Assembly (NCBI RefSeq): GCF_012516495.1
Contig: NZ_CP051214.1
Location: forward strand, 620,001-684,000
From: Mycoplasma sp. 1654_15
Lineage (GTDB): Bacteria > Bacillota_I > Bacilli_A > Mycoplasmatales > Metamycoplasmataceae
Length of the DNA stretch: 64,000 bases
Direction: 5' to 3'
Shown: positions 47,171 through 58,478 of the stretch, one piece after another
Layout of the letters: every line of letters begins with the position of its first letter
Numbering within the stretch: the first letter of the stretch is position 1
The notes under the pieces: generated by a model
What the model was told of the DNA's origin: nothing
Database searches by the model: none
The model's input: only the letters and a program-made list of their open reading frames with translations
Program-made: the position numbers and the translations under genes

Positions 47171-47534
47171 TTTTCTCCTTTTTATTAATAAATTCGTGCT
47201 TGTTTATTTGAAGCACTAATATTATTTTAAACAAGAAAAACGATTACAATTAAAACAAAAAAATTCTTCAAAAATTTTATAAACTTTAAAGAAAATTGAT
47301 TAAATCTTGATAAAATTTTTAAGTTATTTTTCTTCAAAAAAGAAGAAAAAAGTTAATTTACTTAAATTTTGATTTTAATTTCTTATTAATAATTTTTCAA
47401 AAAATCCTAAGTTTTGTTTTGTAAATGAAAAAATAATTTTAATTTTTATTCAGCATCAAAAAAATGATTTTCTTCCCAAAAATTTATTTTTTGTCCCTTA
47501 TTTTTGTATAATAATGAAATAAAGGAGATTATTT
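47171..47534. promoter_or_regulatory. Divergent control region between iolA and the defence island
   Basis: 364 non-coding bases. On the minus side TTTAAAATAATATTAG and AATTGTAATCGTTTTTCTTG lie within 80 bases of the iolA ATG and could be promoter and operator. On the plus side TATAAT at 47507-47512 and AAAGGAG serve the first ATPase gene. The middle is A/T-rich, with a CTTC-AAAAAA-GAAG hairpin near 47333-47347. No regulator gene is nearby. Confidence 0.5.
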
Positions 47535-48593
47535 ATGAAAAAGGGAAATATTATTAATTTAATTAAATATTATTCAGAAAAAAATGACATTGCTTTTAGA
47601 AAAGAGACTTATATTATTGCTAATGAATTTGACAAAATTGGTGATCATGATTTAGCAGATTACATTATGACTTCGATGTCAGAAGCAAATGTTTTTATTC
47701 CTATGGAAATTGAAGAAAGTTTTGAATTTTTGAAAAGAGTAAAAATTCAACCTGAGACATTTTTATTGCCATCTGAAATTCAAAAAGATATTTTTGGAAT
47801 TGTAAATTCTACAAAACACAAAATTGGTGTAAATAAATTTTTATTCTATGGTTCTCCTGGAACAGGAAAAACAGAATCTGCAAAAACGTTAGCGAAATTA
47901 TTGGATAGGGATTTATTTATAGTTGATTTTTCTCACATCATTGATAATACACTAAATCAAACTATTAAAAATATTGCTTCACTGTTTGAAGAAATTAATA
48001 GGTTTCCATATCCCGAAAAATTAGTAGTTTTATTGTATGAATTAGATGAAGTTTCTTTTAAAAGAAACGATTCTAAAAAGCTGAGTGAAATGAGAAAAGT
48101 TATATCAATGATATTAAAACGTTTAGATGAATTAAATGAAAAAATTGTTTTAATTGCAACTACCAATTTATATAAATATCTTGATAAAACGTTATTAAAA
48201 AGCTTTAATTTTTCAATAAATTTTGATAGATATACAAAGGCTGATTTAATAAAAGTCGCTGAAAGCATTTTAGAAACTTACCTAGTAAAATGTGATAATG
48301 TAGCTAGAAACATGAAGCTTTTTAGAAAGTTACTAACAAGTTTAGAAACAATTCCTAATCCAGGAGATTTAAAAAACATAATTAAAACTTCTTTGGCATT
48401 TAGCGATGTTAACAATAAATATGATTATTTTCAAAGACTTTATTCTGCTTTAAATAATAAAAATATTGATTTAATAGCTTTGAAAAAAGAAGGATTTTCA
48501 CTTCGTGAAATAGAAATTTTAACAAACATTTCAAAAAGTCAAGTAGCTCGAAAATTATTGTCTTATAACGAGCATTCAATAAAATCGAAATAA
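47535..48593 (+). CDS. AAA+ ATPase paralogue 1 (IetA-like), degenerate active site
   Basis: 352 residues. An N-terminal helical region (about 80 residues) precedes an AAA+ core with intact Walker A GSPGTGKTES (from residue 106). The Walker B stretch reads LLYELDEV where paralogue 2 has ILFDEIDA, so the canonical Asp-Glu is lost or displaced. The arginine-finger segment LLRRFDY of paralogue 2 is LLKSFNF here. A C-terminal helix-turn-helix-like segment (GFSLREIEILTNISKSQVARK) ends it. It may bind but poorly hydrolyse ATP. First gene of an ATPase-ATPase-subtilase cassette. Confidence 0.85.
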   Translation: MKKGNIINLIKYYSEKNDIAFRKETYIIANEFDKIGDHDLADYIMTSMSEANVFIPMEIEESFEFLKRVKIQPETFLLPSEIQKDIFGIVNSTKHKIGVNKFLFYGSPGTGKTESAKTLAKLLDRDLFIVDFSHIIDNTLNQTIKNIASLFEEINRFPYPEKLVVLLYELDEVSFKRNDSKKLSEMRKVISMILKRLDELNEKIVLIATTNLYKYLDKTLLKSFNFSINFDRYTKADLIKVAESILETYLVKCDNVARNMKLFRKLLTSLETIPNPGDLKNIIKTSLAFSDVNNKYDYFQRLYSALNNKNIDLIALKKEGFSLREIEILTNISKSQVARKLLSYNEHSIKSK

Positions 48594-48671
48594 ATGTTAA
48601 AAAATTATTTACTTATATGAAAGTTTGAAAATTTTTAATATATTTTATAAAACAAAAGAAAGAAAAATGTA

Positions 48672-49721
48672 ATGAAAAAAGAAAATGTTATTAATTTAAT
48701 AAAATATTTTGCAAACAAAAATGAAGCAGGTTTTAGAAATGAAGCATATTTAATCTCTCAAGATTTTAGCAATAAAGGAGATTATCAATTGGCTGAACAT
48801 ATTTTGGGAATTTTAGCTGGCGATAATAACACTTTTGTTCCTCAAATATATAATTTTGAATTTGGATTTTTAAAAAAGATAAAACTAAGCACTGATAATA
48901 TCCCTTTACCTAAAAGTATAAAAGATGATATTACAGGTATTATAAGATCTACAAAAAATAGTTCTCTAGTGAATAAATTTTTATTTAGTGGACTTCCAGG
49001 AACAGGCAAAACTGAATCTGCTAAATACATAGCGCAAGCATTAAAAAAAGACTTATATCTTGTTGATTTTTCTACAATAATTGATAGTAAACTCGGACAA
49101 ACAACCAAAAATATTTCTCAACTTTTTGAAGAAATTAATAACTTTTCTTTTTTGGACAAAATAGTAATTTTATTTGATGAAATTGATGCTTTGGGCTTAA
49201 ATAGAACTGATTCACAAGACTTAAGAGAAATGGGAAGAGCTGTTTCTGCATTGCTAAAAGGTTTAGATGAGTTAAGTCAAAAAGTTTTATTAATTGCAAC
49301 AACAAACTTACAAAATTATCTCGATAAGGCTTTGTTAAGACGTTTTGATTACATAGTAAACTTTGATAGATATACTAAAAAAGAACTTTTAAAAATTGCA
49401 GAAAATATTTTAGACTATTATTTGACTATGTTTGAAAATACTGCAAAAAATAAAGAATTATTTATAAAAATTTTAAATGTATATGACAATATTCCCTTGC
49501 CTGGTGATTTAAAAAATATTATTAAAATATCCTTTGCTTTTTGTAATATAAACGATCCTTATGATTACTTAAGACAACTTTATATAAAACTTTTTAAAAA
49601 TATTCCTGGTGTGCCAAAATTAAAGGAGCAAGGCTTTAGTAAATTAGAAATTAGTATACTAAAAAACAAAAATCTAAACAAAATAGAACAAGAAAATGAT
49701 TTGGAGGAAAGTATTGAATAA
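48672..49721 (+). CDS. AAA+ ATPase paralogue 2 (IetA-like), intact
   Basis: 349 residues, closely similar to the preceding gene along its whole length. Walker A GLPGTGKTES near residue 107, Walker B IVILFDEIDALG, sensor-1 LLIATTNLQNYLD and arginine finger LLRRFDY are complete. Pairing of such an ATPase with a subtilase is the architecture of the antiphage system IetAS; function here is by that analogy. The stop overlaps the protease start by 8 bases. Confidence 0.88.
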   Translation: MKKENVINLIKYFANKNEAGFRNEAYLISQDFSNKGDYQLAEHILGILAGDNNTFVPQIYNFEFGFLKKIKLSTDNIPLPKSIKDDITGIIRSTKNSSLVNKFLFSGLPGTGKTESAKYIAQALKKDLYLVDFSTIIDSKLGQTTKNISQLFEEINNFSFLDKIVILFDEIDALGLNRTDSQDLREMGRAVSALLKGLDELSQKVLLIATTNLQNYLDKALLRRFDYIVNFDRYTKKELLKIAENILDYYLTMFENTAKNKELFIKILNVYDNIPLPGDLKNIIKISFAFCNINDPYDYLRQLYIKLFKNIPGVPKLKEQGFSKLEISILKNKNLNKIEQENDLEESIE

Positions 49722-52011
49722 AACAACTAACAATGTCTTGTGATTAAAAAATGGAAAATTTTTGCCCAAAGCAGGTGGTATTCCTGGTAACCCAAATATT
49801 CCTAAAAATAAATTTTTAGATATCGAACATTTAAAGAAACTTTTAGAAGATTTTAAAGAACTAAAAAAATTTTGAATAGAAGAAATTCAAAAAAATACTT
49901 TAAAAATAAAGCCAATTGTATCTATTTACTACAATGATGTAATCGCAAAATCTAATAGAATGAAATACTTTTTAGACTCTAATCCACTAAAAAACAATCA
50001 AACAATTGTTGGAATTCAATTTAATGAATCTGACAAAATACTAAAACACATTATTAGCCATTGTATTGAGCTTGATGTTCTAAATAAAGCTGTTAAAAAC
50101 TTAGAGAATGTAATAAAAATTTCAGAATCTAAGTTTAATAAAAGAATTTCTTATCAAGATATTGAAAATATTTCTCAAAATAAGAAGGAAAATGAAGAAC
50201 TTTTTAAAGATTTTCAAATTTCACAAACGCTTTATATTAGGATTTTAGTTGATGCTTATTACATAGAAAAAGTTGGTGTAAAACTAAAGAACATAAGCGA
50301 AAATTTAAGTGATAATATCATTGTTACTCTTTATGATATTGGCATTAATATTTCAGATATTTTAAAAGATTCCAATATAAAAAATCATCTATTTCCTTTG
50401 AACAACTCTGTGATAACACTAAATCTTGAACAATACAAACTTTTAGTTGCAAAATTTCCTTATTTAATTGCTATGGAAAGTGAAAATAATTTAAAAAGGG
50501 ATGAATTAGGCTATAGTTCTAAAAAGCAAGAACAAATCATCACTATTCCTGAACCTAATAACGAACCTGTAGTAGGCGTAATTGATACACATTTTGTAGA
50601 AAATCCTGATGATGTTTACTTTGGAAAGTGAGTTGAATATCATAATAAAATAGACAAAGCCATTCCTATAACTTCAAAAGACAGAGAGCATGGAACAGCA
50701 GTGAGCTACATAATAGTTGATGGACCTAGCGCAAATAAAGATTTAGAAGATGGATGTGGTAAATTTAGAGTTAGACTGTTTGGTGTTTCAAAAAATGATA
50801 GTTTTAACACATTTTCTATTTTAAGAACAATTGAAGAAGTTGTTTTATCTAACTTAGATATTAAAGTATGAAATTTATCTTTGGGTTCTAATTTAGAAAT
50901 AAATCCATTTAGCATATCTCCAATTGCATCTTTACTTGATGAACTTCAAGCAAAATATGACATTATTTTTGTAGTAGCTGGTACCAATAAAAAAGATGAA
51001 GGTACTGATGCAGTTAAAATAGGTTCACCTGCAGATTCAATTAATTCTATTGTAGTTAATTCAGTAAACAGACAAAAACAATCTTCTGATTTTTCAAGAA
51101 AAGGACCTTCTCTTTCCTTCTTTGTCAAGCCAGATATTAGTTATTATGGAGAAAATATTACAGTTTGTACAGCTCTAGGAGCGAAAATAGTAGATGGTAC
51201 TTCATTTGCTGCTCCTTGAATAACAAGAAAAGTAGCTTTTTTAATTCATATCTTAGGATTACCAAGGGAATTAGCTAAAGCTTTAATAATTGATTCAGCT
51301 ATTGGTTGACAAAAAGAAAATGACTCTGATTTACATCTAAAAGGTCATGGCGTGGTACCAATACATATCCAAGAAATTATAAAAAGTAAAAAGGATGAAA
51401 TTAAATTTTTAATAAATTCTGAAACTTTGGGTTATCAAACTTATAATCATAATATTTATGTTCCTATTTCAAATAAAACTTTTCCTTTTATTGCAAAAGC
51501 TACTTTAGCTTATTTTTCAACTACTTCAAGATTGCAGGGTATTGATTATACAAATACTGAATTAGATTTTAAATTTGGAAAATTAAAAATGAATTCCAAT
51601 AAAAAAATCGAAATTAGTTCTATTAATAACAATAAGCAAGATTATGATGGTACTTTTAACTTGCCAGAACGTAAAGTTAGAGAATTATTTAGAAAATGAG
51701 ATAATGTTAAAAATATTATTGAGTATTTAAAATTAGAAAATAATAAAATTAAAAATAAAGCAAAAAAATATATCGATAATGATGCTTGAGGAATAAGTGT
51801 AACGAAAAAAGAAAGATTAAATCTTGAAGAAAAAAATTCAATAAAATTTGGAATTGTAGTGACTTTAAAAGAAATTAAAGGACAAAATAGATGAACTGAA
51901 TTTATTCAACTTTGTGACTATAAAAAATCCTGAACAGTTGAAGAGTTAAATGCAGAAACATCATATGATTTATACAATATGATGCAAAAAGAAGTGGAAT
52001 TTGATAATTAA
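49714..52011 (+). CDS. Subtilisin-like serine protease (IetS-like)
   Basis: 765 residues with TGA as Trp. TTG start behind GGAGG within the ATPase gene. No signal peptide or membrane helix, so it should act in the cytosol. The S8 triad is complete: Asp291 (VGVIDTHF), His326 (EHGTAVS), Ser497 (GTSFAAP), with oxyanion Asn425 (AGTNKK). A 280-residue N-terminal region and a 250-residue C-terminal beta-rich region flank the catalytic domain. Translational coupling to the ATPase suggests a complex in which ATP use gates proteolysis, as inferred for IetAS-like pairs. Confidence 0.88.
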
Positions 52012-52041
52012 TTTTATTTCAATAAAGTATTTAAATTTAAT

Positions 52042-52073
52042 GAAAAAGCAAAGATATTTTTTTTGCTTTTTTT
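52042..52073 (+). terminator. Terminator after the subtilase gene
   Basis: AAAAAGCAAA pairs with TTTGCTTTTT and ends in T residues. It separates the protease cassette from the type III Mod genes, which must have their own promoter. Confidence 0.75.
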
Positions 52074-52133
52074 ATATTCATAAAAATATTAAAATTTGCT
52101 AAAATCTTTATAAATTACTTATAAGGAGAAAAA

Positions 52134-53871
52134 ATGAACAAAAAAGAAGAACTTTTAAAAGATCATTTAAAGGAGTTAGAGTTAATTTCTAAATCATCTT
52201 TAAATGAAAATCAAAAAGAATTAATTAAATTAAACTTAGAAATTTTAAAAAATAATGACAAAATTTCCATAGACGAATTTGAACAAATTTGAAGATTTTT
52301 AAAACAAAGAGTAGCAACAGGTTTTGTTTTTGATGAAGCCCCAGAAATAAATAATCAAAGCATCGCAATACTTGAAAAAGACGAAAAATTATCTTTTTCT
52401 TCTTCAAAAGTGAAGGATAATTTACAAAATTCTTTAATCATTGGAGAAAATTATGATGTTTTAAAGAATCTTATAGGAGTAGAGAGAGAGAGAGAGAGAG
52501 GATTCTAACTTCGATTTAATCTACATTGATCCTCCTTATAACACTCAAAAGACGTCTGATGATGGAAATAATTTAACTGATGAACAAATAACTGCTGATA
52601 AATTTATTTATCGGGATAAATTTTCAAGAACCGGATGATTAAATCTTTTAAACGAAAGACTAAAATTGGCAAAACAACTTCTAAAAGAAGATGGTGTAAT
52701 TTTTGTTTCAATTGATGATAATGAACAGGCTTATTTAAAAGTTTTAATGGATGAAATTTTTGGTGAAGAAAATTTTGTTGCAAATTTAATTTGAATGAAA
52801 AAAACGGGTCCTAGTGGAAACACAAGTTCTCAATATTCTATAGATACAATAACTGAATACATTTTGTGTTATGCTAAAAATAAAAACAAAAAAACTTTTA
52901 ATTATTTAAAACATGATGAACAATCTTTTTCTGATTCAGGTTTTGATTTAAAAGACGAGTTTTTTGAAGAAAGAGGTTATTACAGATTAGTTGATTTACA
53001 CCGTGGGGCTAGCGCATCTTCTTTTAAATATTTAGAAAGTCTTGATTATGAAATAGAAGCTCCGGATGGCACTTTTTTTAAATTGTTTACTAATATTAAA
53101 AAAGCCAAATCTGCGCGTTATACTTGATCATATAAAACATACTTAGAAGGTAAAAAACAAGGCTTTATTCAAGTAATAAAAAATAATGAAGGTTATTGAG
53201 TAGCAAAAAGAAAACAATATCAATTTGTAAAATTTAATCCAAAAACTTTTCAAGTAGAAACTCAAGTAGCGGGTCGAAGATTTAATAATGTAATTGATAA
53301 AAATTACAATAGATTAACTAATGGTTTTTACACAACAAAATCAGCTAATGAAATAACTGAAGTTTTATTTAATAAAACAGCATTTAATTTTGCAAAACCG
53401 GTTGGTTTGATGAAATATTTAATTAATTTATTTTCTGATAAAAAAGACATTAGAATCCTTGATTTCTTTGCAGGTTCAGGAACAACAGGACAAGCAGTTT
53501 TAGAGCTAAATAAAGAAGATGGTGGAAATCGTTCTTTTGTTTTAGTAACTAATAACGAAAATAATATTGGTCAAAATGTTACATATGAAAGACTTTATAG
53601 AATTAATAAAGGTGAAGGAACAAATTCTCAAAAAGACTTTGAATGAATCAAGAAAAATGAAGCATTTGATACAAGTTTAAATGTGTTTTGATCTAAAACT
53701 TATAACACTTCATTGTTAAATAACAATATAACAAATCAAGAATTAAAAGATAAGTTTAAAAAACTTTTAGAAGATTTTGGAATCAATAAAGACAAAGAAA
53801 AAATTGATGATTCAATATTAAAAACACTTTCATCTTTAAGACCATATAAAGAAGAAAAAGAAGAAAAATAA
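52134..53871 (+). CDS. mod: Type III DNA methyltransferase Mod 1, phase OFF
   Basis: About 578 residues if in frame. Conserved N-terminal 115 residues, the (AG)10 tract, catalytic DPPYNT (motif IV), a central target-recognition region, FAGSGTTGQ (motif I) and a conserved tail. TGA is Trp. With ten AG units the reading frame leaves the gene at the tract and stops within three codons (GVERERERGF). Eight or eleven units would restore it. Mod sets the specificity of both methylation and Res cleavage. The upstream 25 bases (TTACTTATAAGGAGAAAAAA) are shared with Mod 2. Confidence 0.92.
52481..52500 (+). repeat. (AG)10 tract inside mod 1
   Basis: Ten AG units lie after codon 115, followed by GATTCTAAC, which must be read GAT TCT AAC for an intact Mod. 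Frame requires a unit number of 3k+2. Dinucleotide slippage here is a translational ON/OFF switch. Confidence 0.97.
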
Positions 53872-53885
53872 AGTAAAAACAACAA

Positions 53886-54119
53886 TTAGACGACCATACC
53901 TGAGGATTAATAATTACTAAAAAAGAAAGATAAAACAAGGAATGCAAAATAAACACTCAAGTGGGATTGGAAATCACTTTTAAAGAAATAAATGGAATAA
54001 ATAGAATAGGCGAATTCATACAAAATTGTAAAAGTCAGAAATGAAATGCATATACTCTTGATATTAATGCATCTAATAATATTTTTATTAAAAAACAGGA
54101 GGATTTAGAATTAATTTAA
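53886..54119 (+). pseudogene. Fossil 3' end of a second subtilase gene
   Basis: Read in one frame (TGA Trp), it gives HTWGLIITKKER, a stop, then VGLEITFKEINGINRIGEFIQNCKSQKWNAYTLDINASN in pieces, ending at TAA 54117. This aligns with the tail of the subtilase at 51.8-52.0 kb (DAWGISVTKKER ... FGIVVTLKEIKGQNRWTEFIQLC). It shows that a second protease gene once stood before mod 2. One in-frame TAA and the loss of everything upstream make it dead. Confidence 0.85.
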
Positions 54120-54158
54120 TTATAATTTAGCTTAAAAAATTACTTATAAGGAGAAAAA

Positions 54159-55987
54159 ATGAACAAAAAAGAAGAACTTTTAAAAGATCATTTAAAGGAG
54201 TTAGAACAAATTTCTAAATCATCTTTAAATGAAAACCAAAAAGAATTAATTAAATTAAATTTAGAAATTTTAAAAAATAATGACAAAATTTCTATAGATG
54301 AATTTGAACAAATTTGAAGGTTTTTAAAACAAAGAGTAGCAACGGGTTTTGTTTTTGATGAAGCCCCAGAAATAAATAATCAAAGCATCGCAATACTTGA
54401 AAAAGACGAAAAATTATCTTTTTCTTCTTCAAAAATGAAGGATAATTTACAAAATTCTTTAATCATTGGAGAAAATTATGATGTTTTAAAGAATCTTATA
54501 GGAGTAGAGAGAGAGAGAGAGAGGATTCTAACTTCGATTTAATCTACATTGATCCTCCTTATAACACACAAAAAACATCTGATGACGGAAATAATTTAAC
54601 TGATGAACAAATAACTGCTGATAAATTTATTTATCGTGATAAATTTTCAAGAACTGGATGATTAAATCTTTTAAGCGAAAGACTAAAATTAGCAAAACAA
54701 CTTCTAAAAGAAAATGGTGTAATTTTAGTTTCAATTGATGATAATGAACAAGCTTATTTAAAAGTGTTAATGGATGAAATTTTTGGAGAAGAAAATTTCT
54801 TAGTTAATTTAATATGAATAAATGCTTGAGGTAGTAAACAAGATGCAAAATACTTTTCACAAAATCATGAATATATTTTAGTTTATGCAAAAAATATTAA
54901 AAAACTGAAGATTAAAAAAATAAACATTGCAGAAAATTCAGATCAATGAAAATGAAATGACAAAATTCAAAAATGAGAGAAAAAATTAGCAAATCTTCAA
55001 AAAGGAAGTAATGAAGAAACGATTTTTGATCGAAAGAAAATGGCATACATTATTTGATGAAATGAAAAATTAAATTTATTCAAAACAGATAATAATATTG
55101 ACTTTAATTTAATTACTGAAGATTTAACAACTGATACAATAATTTATGATTATTCTACAAGTGAAAGACAATTATTAATTTCACAAGGCTATACTCCTAT
55201 AATTCCAAAAATAGTTAGAAAAAATAAATATGGTAGATGAACAGTTTCTGAACAAACTTTTTTAGAAAAAGTTAAAAATAATGAGGTTAAAGTTCAGAAA
55301 ATAAAAGATTCATATCAAATTTTTAGATATGATGTCCAAGATAAAATACCAAATTCAAAAGAACAAAATCCTAGAAGTGTAATTTTTAATTCTACACTAA
55401 ATAAATTGCTAGAAAACGAAGACAATAATGAACAAATACAAAGGGTTTCTACAAGTGATGGAAGTTCGATACTTCGATCAATTTTTAATTTTGACTCTTT
55501 CTTTGATTTTCCAAAACCAGTTAATCTTATCAAGTACATAATTGACTTATTTCCTTCTAAAAACACAAGAGTTTTAGATTTCTTTGCAGGTTCAGGGACT
55601 ACTGGACAAGCAGTTTTAGAACTAAATAAAGAAGATGGTGGAAATCGTTCTTTTGTTTTAGTAACTAATAATGAAAATAATATTGGTCAAAATGTTACAT
55701 ATGAAAGACTTTATAGAATTAATAAAGGTGAGGGAACCAAAGGTCAAAAAGACTTCGAATGAATCAAGAAAAATGAAGCATTTGATACAAGTTTAAATGT
55801 ATTTTGATCTAAAACTTATAATACTTCATTGTTAAATAACAATATAACAAATCAAGAATTAAAAGATAAGTTTATAAAACTTTTAAAAGATTTCGGAATC
55901 AATAAAGATAAAGAAAAAATTGATGATTCAGTACTAAAAACTCTTTCATCTTTAAGACCATATAAAGAAGAAAATAAAGAAGAATAA
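54159..55987 (+). CDS. mod: Type III DNA methyltransferase Mod 2, phase OFF
   Basis: About 609 residues if in frame. The first 115 residues and last 150 are nearly identical to Mod 1, with DPPYNT and FAGSGTTGQ intact. The central region (from about INAWGSKQDAKYFSQNHEY to the FDSFFDFPKPVN segment) is unrelated to Mod 1, so the DNA target should differ. With (AG)9 the frame runs into GVERERERILTSI and stops; 8 or 11 units would read through. TGA is Trp. Confidence 0.92.
54506..54523 (+). repeat. (AG)9 tract inside mod 2
   Basis: Nine AG units at the position equivalent to the tract in mod 1. One unit fewer would switch the gene ON. The different lengths show that the two genes slip independently. 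Confidence 0.97.
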
Positions 55988-56016
55988 AGAAAAAATAAAG
56001 TAAAAAGGAAAATATA

Positions 56017-58449
56017 ATGGAACTTAGTGAAAAACAAGCTCAAGCAGTTGATTTATTAGTATATAAATGAAAAAAAGCATTTGATAATCAACAAAAAACT
56101 TCTATTACTTTTAAAGCACCTACAGGGTCAGGTAAAACATTTATAATTGCAAACTTTATTGATAGAGTAATGGAAGAATTTGATAAAAACTCAGGTAAAA
56201 AACTGGTTTTTATTTACAATACAATTTCTAATGCTGAATTACCTAAACAAACTTTAAATAAATTTGAAGATTATAAATTTCATTTAAATTCAATGAAAAA
56301 TGCAACTATAAAATATAAAGAATCTCCTTCAAAACAAAAAGAAGCTAAAGGTGATCAAGAATATAATATTTTAGCTAAAGAAGCTGATATTTTTATTTTT
56401 GGTACCTCTTCATTTGGTAAGTCAACTATCTTTGTAAAAGAAGGAAAATTAGATGCTTTTATTGATGAATTAAGATTTGATTACTATGTTGTTTACATTA
56501 GAGATGAAGCACATATTGGTACATCAAAAATAAGTGAAAAGCCAGATGCAAAATCATTTGATAAAAAAATAAAAGAACTAGATAATGTTTTTGAATTAAT
56601 GATGACTGCTACACCCAAAGAAAATGATGATATTGTGGAAATAACAAACAAAGATTTAGATGAAGATAATTGAAAACTTCTAAAAGCTAATAAAAATATC
56701 AATTTAAACATCTCTTACGAATCTACAGATGAAATAGATAATTCATTTCTATTAGAACAAGCTTGTAAAACTTTTGTTGATATTAAAAAACAATACAAAC
56801 AAATTAGTGAAGATGAAAAATTAAAAAATTTATGAAAAGTAAATCCCGCTATGCTTATTCAAGTAAAAGATAAAATGCTTGAAAAAGAAGCTGAATTTAA
56901 TAAAGAAATAAAACAGATTATTAAAATTTTGGAAAAATATAATTTAAGTTATGCTAAATATTTTTCAGAAGAAAAAACAAAAACTGTTGCCGGTAATACT
57001 TCAAAAACTGATTTAAATTCTTTATCTAAAAAAGATAGTGATGTTGATGTAATAATTTTTAAAGTTGGACCTGCAACTGGTTGAGATATTCCCAGAGCTT
57101 GTATGTTAGTTCAGTTAAGAAATGTTTCTTCAGAAACACTTGATAAACAAACACTTGGAAGAATTAAGCGTTTTCCTATTCCTATAAAAATTGAAAACGA
57201 AGATCACAGAAAAGAATTAAGTAATTCAATAGCTAATGAGTTTTTTGTTTATTCAAATAATAAAAAATTTGATCAAAATTTACGCGAAAGAATCTATTAC
57301 TTAAAAGAGCAATACAAAAACAAAAAATTTCTTGTTGGAGAGATTGATAAAGCTAGCATAATTAAAATAAATCAAACTTACAAAGAAGAAGTTTATGAAT
57401 TAATTTCCAAAGAATTTGAACAAATTTGTGAAAAATTTGAAAAATTTAGAAAGAAAAATCAAGACTTTTTAAAGATTACAAGAAAAAGTAATATCAATGA
57501 AGGTAGATTTATAGAAAAAACAATTTTCGATCAAATTGAGCTTGAAATTTTTAATGAATCATTAATAGAAAAATACAAGAAGCTAATAACCAAGGATATG
57601 TGAAAGGAAATTGAATCAATTTATAATCAGAAAATTAATGAAAATATTAGAGTTTCAATCCAATATTATAAACACTACATTTTAACTGATTTACTAGAGG
57701 ATATTAAACAACTAAATGTAGAAAATTGGGAAAACACTAATCCTACTTTAAATATAAAACAAATCATTGCTCCACCAGAAGAATATGTAGAAGATTATGA
57801 AATTATTGACATCAATGACTCAAAAGATTCTTCAAAAAATTATATAGAAATTAAAAGTGAAATCGAAAAATATGCCTATTCCAATAATAAAAAATTGGGA
57901 AAAAATGAAGTAAAAGTTTCTGTAGATTCAGAACCAGAAAGAAAATTTGTTCGTTTCTTTACTAATTGATTAGAAGACGATGCTGATGATAATTTGGAAA
58001 TTAACATTTGATTTAGAAACTTTGCAAATAATTCAAAAAGTATATTTTGAGATTACTTTGAACAAACACAAGTAAAAAAATCTTATCCTGATTTCATTGT
58101 TTGTATCAATCAACACCAAATTAATATTGAAATTAAAGGCAAAGGGAACAAAGACATAAGTCCTGAAAAAACCAAAGATTTAATTCAGATGACACAAAAA
58201 TATGTAAAAAAAGCTAATGAGAATTCTTTAAACAATAAACAAAAAAATAACTTGAATTTTACTTCATTAATTTGTTGACCTAAAAATGAAAGTGATGATA
58301 ATTTCTTATGCAAAGGTGCTTCAACGTTAGAAAAAATAAATCATTTATTTAAACCACAATCACTTTTAGTCACCGAAAGAAAAGATGCACAAGAATATAA
58401 GATTGAAGAAATTGGTCTTAAAAAGATTTTTAGAAAATTAGCAAACTAA
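56017..58449 (+). CDS. res: Type III restriction endonuclease Res
   Basis: 810 residues with TGA as Trp, 29 bases after mod 2. SF2 helicase motifs: APTGSGKT (34-41), DEAH (163-166), MTATP and QTLGRIKRFP. A C-terminal PD-(D/E)xK nuclease is visible as YPDFIV (Asp692) and EIKGKG (about 706-711). The gene is intact, but type III enzymes cut only with Mod, so with both Mods off the system should be silent. Confidence 0.93.
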
Positions 58450-58462
58450 TTGCTTCTTAAAA

Positions 58463-58478
58463 AAAAAAAACTACAAAA
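58463..58478 (+). terminator. Left half of a terminator split by IS copy 2
   Basis: AAAAACTACA here and TGTAGTTTTT at 60032 form a 10-bp stem when the element is removed, with A residues as loop. It lies between res (plus) and the lipoprotein gene (minus) and was probably their shared bidirectional terminator. Confidence 0.75.

Noticed and set aside
47535-49721. The two adjacent ATPase genes as one gene split by a frameshift
   Set aside because: Each is a complete AAA+ protein of about 350 residues with its own start and Walker A; they are tandem paralogues separated by 78 bases.
52481-52500. (AG)n reading as a real Arg-Glu repeat in a functional protein
   Set aside because: In the present lengths both frames stop within a few codons and the conserved DPPY block lies in another frame; the tract acts as a switch.
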